A stretch of DNA of 64,000 nt, taken from the NCBI GenBank assembly GCA_002840565.1, contig PHBK01000018.1, positions 88,599 to 152,598 on the forward strand, in the 5' to 3' direction. Below are positions 58,401 to 64,000 of the stretch, in pieces. The stretch's first letter is position 1, and each line of letters begins with the position of its first letter. The position numbers and the translations under genes were made by a program. Source of the stretch: Deltaproteobacteria bacterium HGW-Deltaproteobacteria-12 (lineage in GTDB: Bacteria > Desulfobacterota > Syntrophia > Syntrophales > Smithellaceae). The notes under the pieces are model-generated. The model was given only the letters and a program-made list of their open reading frames with translations. It was not told the origin of the DNA and did not search any database.

Positions 58401-59766
58401 TGTCACCGATTTCCCAGGCGCTGGCAATATTCAAATCTCCCTGGGCCGATTCTTCGAGAAAGGAACCTGTACCGGCCGAACAGGCTTCATTCATGGCGTA
58501 ATCAATCGGCACCTTGTTCTTGAGAAAAACATATTTAGCATCCTGCCCGCCGATTTCAAAGATTGTATCAATCTCTTCCCGGTAAAAAGTAGTCCCGACG
58601 GCATGCGCTATTATTTCGTTATAGACGGCCGGCGTTTCCAGAAAAACGCCGAGGATTTCCCGGGATGATCCGGTTGTTGAAGCCAGCGTTATCCTGATTT
58701 GCCCGTCGCCAATATCTTCTTTAATCTGTTTTTTCATTTCGAGCAGGCAGTTTTTTAAAGCCTTCACCGGGTCGCCATGGGTCCGGCCATAGAAGGAGGC
58801 AGTGACTTCGCTTGTTTCCATGTCAATCAGGGAGGCCTTGGTTGTTGTCGATCCGCCGTCGACGCCCAGAATGTACTCACGGCCGGCAACAACTTTCCCT
58901 TTTCTGGAGGATAGATAAGTTACACGGCTGGCCGCGGTCATCAGATTCTTAAACCGTTTGTATTGCACTTTCCCCTGTTGAAATAACTTTTCCAATGGGG
59001 GTAATATGGAGCCGGAATCTTTTGCCAGAAGCGCAGCTCCATATGCTTCAAAGTATGCGGCCGGCTCGGGAACAATAAACTCAATTTGCGGCATCCTTTC
59101 CCGGATGAACTGCAGGATATACTTATTCCGGGTAACGCCGCCGACCAGCAGGACTTTCCCTTTGGATATTCTGGCTCTTTTAAGGAAATCAATAACTTTT
59201 GTAGCCATTACATCCGAGAGCGACAGGACAATATCACCTTTCTTGGCCTCTCCTTTATTCAAGCGGTGTGTGCAGTCACTTTTCATGAAAACCGAGCAGC
59301 GCGACGACAGCTTCAAGACGCAACTTTGATCGGGTATATCATTAATTTCGGCCAGCCCCATATCCATTCTGGCCAGCTGCTGCTTAAAAAATTCTCCGGT
59401 GCCCGAAGCGCATTTATTTCCGGAAAAGCTGGTAATTATTTTTTTGGTTTTATTATCTATAGTGTAAACAACAAGATCCTCGCCGCCCAGTGAAACTACG
59501 GCGTCCGCTTCGTAATTCAAATGCCGGAGGGCTTCTTCAATGCAGAGTGGCTCGATCACACTGTTGATGTTTAGTAAATGTCTGCCTTCCGTCCCGGTGG
59601 CCAGCACTTTAATTCCGTTCGGAATCTTTTGGATTGATAAAATGTCCCTGAGGGCGTCGACAAAATTTCCTTCATGCGGTTCAACTTTGCTCCACAGAAC
59701 GCTGTATCCTTCCAGCATGGTCACTTTGACATTTGAGGAGCCGATGTTAATTCCCAAACTGTGCAT
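55453..59766 (-). CDS. Acyl-CoA dehydratase activase-type protein (two BadF/HgdC ASKHA domains + DUF2229/HgdB-like region)
   Basis: 1437 aa; LGINIGSSNVKVTM, LGVDGGSTTTKASLID, IFEIGGQDAKYVFLKN, NEACSAGTGSFLEE, LLGRPYNAFTTDANMGVPRK, VPTTTGPCRTGQY. Confidence 0.9.
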   Translation of the reverse strand: MHSLGINIGSSNVKVTMLEGYSVLWSKVEPHEGNFVDALRDILSIQKIPNGIKVLATGTEGRHLLNINSVIEPLCIEEALRHLNYEADAVVSLGGEDLVVYTIDNKTKKIITSFSGNKCASGTGEFFKQQLARMDMGLAEINDIPDQSCVLKLSSRCSVFMKSDCTHRLNKGEAKKGDIVLSLSDVMATKVIDFLKRARISKGKVLLVGGVTRNKYILQFIRERMPQIEFIVPEPAAYFEAYGAALLAKDSGSILPPLEKLFQQGKVQYKRFKNLMTAASRVTYLSSRKGKVVAGREYILGVDGGSTTTKASLIDMETSEVTASFYGRTHGDPVKALKNCLLEMKKQIKEDIGDGQIRITLASTTGSSREILGVFLETPAVYNEIIAHAVGTTFYREEIDTIFEIGGQDAKYVFLKNKVPIDYAMNEACSAGTGSFLEESAQGDLNIASAWEIGDIAVGASEPLKFGEHCSAFINSDIRNAILQGASREDITAGIVTSIVSNYLNRVVGNRTIGKNIVLQGGVAKNKAIPLAFAMLLNKDILVPPDPEMMGCFGVGILARQKLIDGLIVKSSFEIDKILATEIIYEKEFQCKSCDNYCPIRILNVNNNKYMFGGRCNKYANMRKKKVINEAEVFDYVEKRNNLLFQQCAPDPAKLVRKKEIVVGVPLCFSVYTLWPLYSWFFHSLGVEAALSQNISHEGTARVESSYCFPAEIAHGAVQDIFDRNLDYIFLPHFKDMESYEKDAPANLCPITQGLPYYIQKAFPEIPEDRFLLPVISFMYGLEKAAESFIETGIKLGFTERESRSAFAIANEKQLEYFRRAQEMGKTALAEARLSSRPVIALLGRPYNAFTTDANMGVPRKFSTRGYSVVPFDILPFEEEAIYPNMYWYYGQQDMKAAMLLKNEDNIYVTYISNFSCAPDSFMLHYLKWIMGTKPFLILEMDSHTADAGVDTRIEAFLDIIEGYRSKIISIREERYDNGLRFINNPGEEIHIQNAITGEKIPIKNNPRIKLLLSNMGRLSAELIGATIRGLGINAETMPVPDIHTLQLARNHASGKECLPSHLVLGSALQYFSSEKYRKDEIYILFVPTTTGPCRTGQYFVFYENLFKDLRLENVVVFTLDSDNSYNELGPEFSKHAWWSIIIGDQMKDVETTLRTCAADPVQAMATYDGLWRKMISVAEKNVTQVLPVLKEISDEIARIPLKKKMEDCSKVLIVGEIYVRRDDFAVDELIAHFSRRGIIGKVSNVAEWVYYCDFVRKYELKKRLKLIPWYRRAFAKEFMDLINWNIEHTYKNNVVKKVGDILGATNLIPKTPHDMNEIMKNTEKHFVSHELYSEISISSGVAATAMMDGYSGIVNISPFACLIGRVIEGLITPWARERKYPVISIEIDGNLLPPNVLNKLEIFMLNVLRFRGNPDADAMIERQGVQPVVLDRKIIH

Positions 59767-60002
59767 TAGAATCCTCCAGTAAGTAAAAATGAAAGGGAAA
59801 TAATAAATAAAACAGTTTTAACTATTACGAACGAACGTCCGAGTCAAGAGGCAGATGATTAATTTTTTAAAAATTGTTTGGGAAAATGATGGATAATCGG
59901 CAGATTAAAATAGTATAAGTAATCAATACAAAAGGAATTGAAACTGCTCAGGGGCCGGTGTCAATAAGTTTCCGGCCGCCTGAGCAGTTAAGGGGAAAAA
60001 TG

Positions 60003-60656
60003 TTAATGACCTTCTTCCATAGCGCCGGCTATATACATCATTGCCAGCAACATGAAAACCAGAGTCTGCACTAAATAGATGCCCATTTTCAGCGCCATCA
60101 GGGGTATCGGAACGAGCAAAGGGACGAGCAATAGCAACACTATCAGAACGAGATCGCCACCTTTCAAGTTTCCGAACAGACGAAAGGATAAGGATAATGG
60201 TCTTGATAAATGGCTGATGATCTCAATCGGAAGCATCAAGGGTGTAAGCCACCAGACCGGCCCGAGAAACTGCTTGATATATTTGAACCCGTGCGTTTTG
60301 ATTCCCACCACATGCGTGGATAAGAACACGACAATGGCCATCGCCGCAGTGGTGTTAATATCCGATGTAGGAGATGAAAAACCGGGAATCGCTCCCATAA
60401 AATTGGATAGCAAAATAACAATGCCAAGCGTTGCGATCAGCGGGAAAAACTTCCGGCCATGCTCTCCCATGGTATTGCTAAGCAGTGCATGCATAGCAAC
60501 AATAATAGTTTCTATGAAATTTTGCAGACGACCCGGATAAATCTGCAATCGCCTTGTCGCCAGAAAAGCCAGGGCAATCAAAATAATAGCCAGAAATAGA
60601 AAATATGAAACATGTTTGGCTATGTAAGGATTTTCTAAAAAGTATATGGGATGCAT
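60003..60656 (-). CDS. atpB: F0F1 ATP synthase subunit a
   Basis: [66 protein letters not shown]. Confidence 0.93.
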   Translation of the reverse strand: MHPIYFLENPYIAKHVSYFLFLAIILIALAFLATRRLQIYPGRLQNFIETIIVAMHALLSNTMGEHGRKFFPLIATLGIVILLSNFMGAIPGFSSPTSDINTTAAMAIVVFLSTHVVGIKTHGFKYIKQFLGPVWWLTPLMLPIEIISHLSRPLSLSFRLFGNLKGGDLVLIVLLLLVPLLVPIPLMALKMGIYLVQTLVFMLLAMMYIAGAMEEGH

Positions 60657-60659
60657 ATT

Positions 60660-61064
60660 TTAACTAACCTCCTCAAGAGTGTTTTTTTTTAACATAGCGG
60701 TAGCTACCAGGGTAATAATAATGTTGATTACCACTACGGAAAGTCCAACAATTAAGCCGATGACATCGACAGCGCCACCGTCAATCAATAGGTAAAGGAT
60801 GATGCCTGTAACGCCCATGCGGATATAGTATCTAACCATGACCGGCGTCTTGATGTTGCCGCTATTGCCCAACTTTTGAAAAGCACCATGCAGGCTGCGC
60901 CCCAGCCAGTGAAAATTGAGAATACAAATAAAGCCGCCGAGGAGTATGCCCAAGGCAAATTTTAACGGAGCAAGAATAAGGGCAGGAAGGAAAAGAACTG
61001 TCAAGACAATCCAATTGGCGATTTCAATTCTTTTTTGGAGTAGGTCTTTTTCGATGTGGTTCAC
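60660..61064 (-). CDS. ATP synthase subunit I-like protein
   Basis: Four TM segments; immediately upstream of atpB. Confidence 0.7.
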   Translation of the reverse strand: MNHIEKDLLQKRIEIANWIVLTVLFLPALILAPLKFALGILLGGFICILNFHWLGRSLHGAFQKLGNSGNIKTPVMVRYYIRMGVTGIILYLLIDGGAVDVIGLIVGLSVVVINIIITLVATAMLKKNTLEEVS

Positions 61065-61308
61065 TTTTTAAGCTCTTTATAATGGGTTCTTCATCCGGAA
61101 AGTTTTTCTTAATTAAAACATACAGGTTGCGAAATCCGGCGCTGACTCCGATTACCAGAAGCAGTAATGTGAAAACGTTTCCCGAATCAAATTTCCGGTC
61201 TAAATAAACTCCCAGTAAAAGACACCCGAAAATTGCCAGAACCATTGCTATACCGATACTGCTGGCATAGGCCATTTGAATGGCAGAATTTCGAATATCA
61301 TTATTCAT
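61024..61308 (-). CDS. AtpZ/AtpI family protein
   Basis: Two TM: AYASSIGIAMVLAIFGCLLLGVYLDRKFDSGNVFTLLLLVIGVSAGFRNLY. Confidence 0.8.
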   Translation of the reverse strand: MNNDIRNSAIQMAYASSIGIAMVLAIFGCLLLGVYLDRKFDSGNVFTLLLLVIGVSAGFRNLYVLIKKNFPDEEPIIKSLKSEPHRKRPTPKKN

Positions 61309-61488
61309 TTTGTGGAGTGCTCCTTAACATTAAAGAAGATCAATGTCAAACAAAAAACTGACCGCCGTTCATAATTAGTGATATCTTCGCCACGGTTTTT
61401 ATATTTTCCGCCATAAAGTTCGCCGAGTCTTTTAAAGGGTAATGCTTTCAGCTGTTTGCCTGCCTTGAAAATATCAAGATTTTCGGCA

Positions 61489-62772
61489 TTATAGATTATT
61501 TAATGCGGCGGCACAAGCCTCGAGTGTGCGGGCTATGTCGGCATCCGTATGGGCAAATGAGATGAAGATCGCTTCAAATTGCGATGGAGCGAGCCAAATG
61601 CCCTCTTTGATCATCCCATGGAAGAATCTGGCGAATAAATCGGTATCTGATTTCTTGGCATCCCGGTAATTTTTAACGGGGCCGGCCTGAAAAAATATTG
61701 TGAACATGGAATGGAATCTGTTTATGCAGACGGGAATGCTTTTGGCAAAAAAGAGTTTTTCGATTTCCCGGCAAAGATGCTGCGCTTGCAGATCCAGTTG
61801 CGCATACGAAGCGGCTTTTTTCTGGAGCAACTGAAGGGTGGCCAAACCGGCATTTACGGCCAGCGGGTTGCCCGACAATGTTCCCGCCTGGTAAACATCC
61901 CCTGCGGGGGCCAGCGCCGCCATTATTTCTTTTTTCCCGCCCAAAGCCCCAACAGGCAGACCGCCGCCGATTATTTTACCCAGGCAGGTCAAGTCGGGTT
62001 TAATGCCGTTTATATCCTGATAGCCGCCGAAGGCAAAGCGAAAACCGGTTATGACTTCGTCAAATATTAAAACGATGCCATGTTTTGCGGTCAGCTCCCG
62101 AAGCGTTGCTAAGAAACCATCCTCAGGCCCGACGACACCCATATTTCCCGCCACCGGTTCCACGATGATTGCCGCCACTTGCGATCCATAGCGCCCGATT
62201 GCGGAATTTACGGTGTCAGTATCGTTATAAGGCAGACTGACGGTAAGCTCCGCCAGGCAATCAGGAACACCGGGAGAACCGGGTATTCCCAAAGTGGCAA
62301 CACCCGATCCGGCCTGGACCAGCAGGGAGTCCGCATGCCCGTGATAGCAGCCGTCAAACTTAACAATCATATTGCGTCCGGTGTAACCGCGGGCCAGCCG
62401 AATCGCCGTCATCGTGGCTTCGGTTCCGGAACTGGTCATGCGGATGAGCTCCATCGAAGGTATCGCTGAACCGATTAACTGAGCTATTTGAGTTTCCGCC
62501 TCGGTCGGGGCGCCGAAACTTGTTCCTTTCCGGGCAGTGCGGCAAATGGAGTCAATGACATCCGGATGAGCGTGACCCAGAATCATGGGTCCCCAGGAAA
62601 GAACAAAATCGATGTATTCCCGGCCGGCGGCATCATAGATTTTGCTGCCCCGGGCTTCGCTCACAAAAAGAGGATCTCCGCCAACCGCCTGCCAGGCGCG
62701 AACCGGAGAATTAACACCTCCGGCAATGACTTGTCGGGCTTGCGCAAAATATTTTTCTGATGTTTCGATCAT
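61489..62772 (-). CDS. hemL: Glutamate-1-semialdehyde 2,1-aminomutase
   Basis: AGGVNSPVRAWQAVGGDPLFV; MTSSGTEATMTAIRLARGYTGR; GKIIGGGLPVGALGGKKEIM. Confidence 0.97.
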   Translation of the reverse strand: MIETSEKYFAQARQVIAGGVNSPVRAWQAVGGDPLFVSEARGSKIYDAAGREYIDFVLSWGPMILGHAHPDVIDSICRTARKGTSFGAPTEAETQIAQLIGSAIPSMELIRMTSSGTEATMTAIRLARGYTGRNMIVKFDGCYHGHADSLLVQAGSGVATLGIPGSPGVPDCLAELTVSLPYNDTDTVNSAIGRYGSQVAAIIVEPVAGNMGVVGPEDGFLATLRELTAKHGIVLIFDEVITGFRFAFGGYQDINGIKPDLTCLGKIIGGGLPVGALGGKKEIMAALAPAGDVYQAGTLSGNPLAVNAGLATLQLLQKKAASYAQLDLQAQHLCREIEKLFFAKSIPVCINRFHSMFTIFFQAGPVKNYRDAKKSDTDLFARFFHGMIKEGIWLAPSQFEAIFISFAHTDADIARTLEACAAALNNL

Positions 62773-63239
62773 TCAAAATACTCCGGTGATATTTTTTTAT
62801 ATTCCTGAATGCTTTCCAGTATTAAAAAATCGTGGCTGTTTATTGATTCGGCCATTTGATGGGACAGGAATTCGATATTTTCATTTTGTGTGTGCAGCAT
62901 GCTAAAAAGATTATATTTATTTTGAAAGGCCGGTTTCCGGGCATAGCAATGGGAAATGAAAGGGAACGCTGCCAGGATTTTTCCCGCGTCTTCAATTTTA
63001 TTGTGTGGTACCGACCAGACAATTAGCGCGTTCCTGGTATAGCCGGCTTGCTGATGACGCAGTATGGCGGCAAATCTGCGGATATGGCCTCTCTGCTGAA
63101 GACGCCTGATTATGTTTAGAACTTCCTGTTCGCTGAGACCACAGGCAATTCCTATTTCCTGAAAAGGACTCTTCATTAAAGGGATATCGCGCTGGATAAG
63201 GCGGGCAACCTTTTTTTCTGCAACAGTCAATTTCTCCAT
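62769..63239 (-). CDS. ahbB: Siroheme decarboxylase AhbB-like (Lrp/AsnC type)
   Basis: IRRFAAILRHQQAGYTRNALIVWSVP; AAFPFISHCYARKPAFQNKYNLFSMLH; YKKISPEYFE; overlaps hemL by 4 bp. Confidence 0.85.
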   Translation of the reverse strand: MEKLTVAEKKVARLIQRDIPLMKSPFQEIGIACGLSEQEVLNIIRRLQQRGHIRRFAAILRHQQAGYTRNALIVWSVPHNKIEDAGKILAAFPFISHCYARKPAFQNKYNLFSMLHTQNENIEFLSHQMAESINSHDFLILESIQEYKKISPEYFE

Positions 63240-63446
63240 GAATGACTTTTATCCTGACTGCGAAATAAAATCAAGTTTTGGCTTGGTCTTGGAAATTCCT
63301 CTTGACAATTGATCTTTGCGCCGCTAAAAAGACAACCATAAATACCCGAATCTTTAAATTTTAGAAAGGAGGTGCGTACAAAAAGCAGATGTAAAGATTA
63401 CCGGGGATTTAAATATCAGCTACACATTGAATTAAGGAGGATCTAA

Positions 63447-63824
63447 ATGAAAAAGAGTTTGATGTATGCGTTATTAGCGATGGTATTGGTGATTGTTTCA
63501 GCTCCTTTCGTTTTCGCGGCAAAAGAAGTAGCTCAAGCGGCGCCGGCGGCGGCAACAGTCGATTACACAAAAGCAATAGTCCTCGGATGCTCTTTGCTGG
63601 CGGCAGGTCTGGCGATTGCATTTGGTACGATCGGCACCGGAAATGGCATGGGAGCAGGTTTGAATGGTGCCACTAATGCCGTTGGCAGGAACCCTGAAGC
63701 GCAGGGGAAAATACTTTTAACCATGATGGTTGGTTTGGCGATGATCGAATCTCTGGCGATCTATGCGCTTGTTATTGCGCTGATAGTGCTTTATGCCAAT
63801 CCGCTTATGAAGTTTATCAGCTAA
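63447..63824 (+). CDS. atpE: F0F1 ATP synthase subunit c with N-terminal signal-like extension
   Basis: GNGMGAGLNGATNAVGRNPEAQGKILLTMMVGLAMIESLAIYALVIALIVLYANP; RBS aaggagg. Confidence 0.95.
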   Translation: MKKSLMYALLAMVLVIVSAPFVFAAKEVAQAAPAAATVDYTKAIVLGCSLLAAGLAIAFGTIGTGNGMGAGLNGATNAVGRNPEAQGKILLTMMVGLAMIESLAIYALVIALIVLYANPLMKFIS

Positions 63825-63847
63825 TCAGTATTGCTATTATAGAAATC

Positions 63848-63886
63848 AGGGAGGGGGAGCGTACATCGACTTTCTCTCCCTTTTTT
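63848..63886 (+). terminator. Likely terminator downstream of atpE
   Basis: AGGGAG...CTCCCT then TTTTTT. Confidence 0.5.
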
Positions 63887-64000
63887 AGATCATCTTAATT
63901 TCCGAAACGAAGTGAACGGAAATTCTAGATGATCTTATCCTGCAAAGCGCAGCGACGCAGGGTTAGTACCTTTAAAACATCCCCGAAACGAAGTGAACGG
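63886..64000. repeat. Hairpin repeats related in loop sequence to 18204-18384; continues off window
   Basis: AGATCATCTtAATTTCCG-aaacgaagtgaa-CGGAAATTctAGATGATCT; TATCCTGC-aaagcgcagcgac-GCAGGGTTA; ccgaaacgaagtgaacgg repeated at the end. Confidence 0.75.

Noticed and set aside
1-64000. tRNA, rRNA or riboswitch genes
   Set aside because: No T-loop/anticodon patterns, rRNA segments or recognisable riboswitch cores were noticed by eye; tRNAscan-SE and Infernal would be decisive.

Overview
The window looks like a chromosomal segment of an anaerobic deltaproteobacterium-like organism, possibly of the Syntrophales type; this is inferred from gene content only. It holds about 55 supportable protein genes and no rRNA, tRNA or CRISPR that I could see. 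Main blocks: a zinc-uptake znuA/Fur-family regulator pair with two matching 7-1-7 palindromes; an orphan lsrF homologue plus a zinc dehydrogenase; a TetR/TolC/TolC/MFP/RND efflux operon ending in a small PII-like gene; rlmN, icd and aconitase; envelope genes (OmpA, LysM-NlpC/P60, mtgA); an FrhB-like gene with iorAB; an FprA/rubredoxin/rubrerythrin oxygen-defence cluster (the 52-aa rubredoxin is missing from the ORF track); mutS; an accessory, decaying region at about 41-48.7 kb (IS91-like transposase remnant, toxin-antitoxin pair, integrase with an internal ochre codon); a glycyl radical enzyme with a GCLE active-site loop, its activase, an FMN-barrel protein and a MATE exporter; a 1437-aa BadF/HgdC-type activase fusion; and a split ATP synthase Fo locus (atpZ/I/B on minus, atpE on plus) around hemL-ahbB. 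The best leads for something undescribed are the orphan glycyl radical enzyme cluster, the hairpins with variable stems and a conserved loop, the two Fur-type boxes, and several decayed gene remnants that the ORF track does not reveal. All family calls come from reading motifs; no database search was run.
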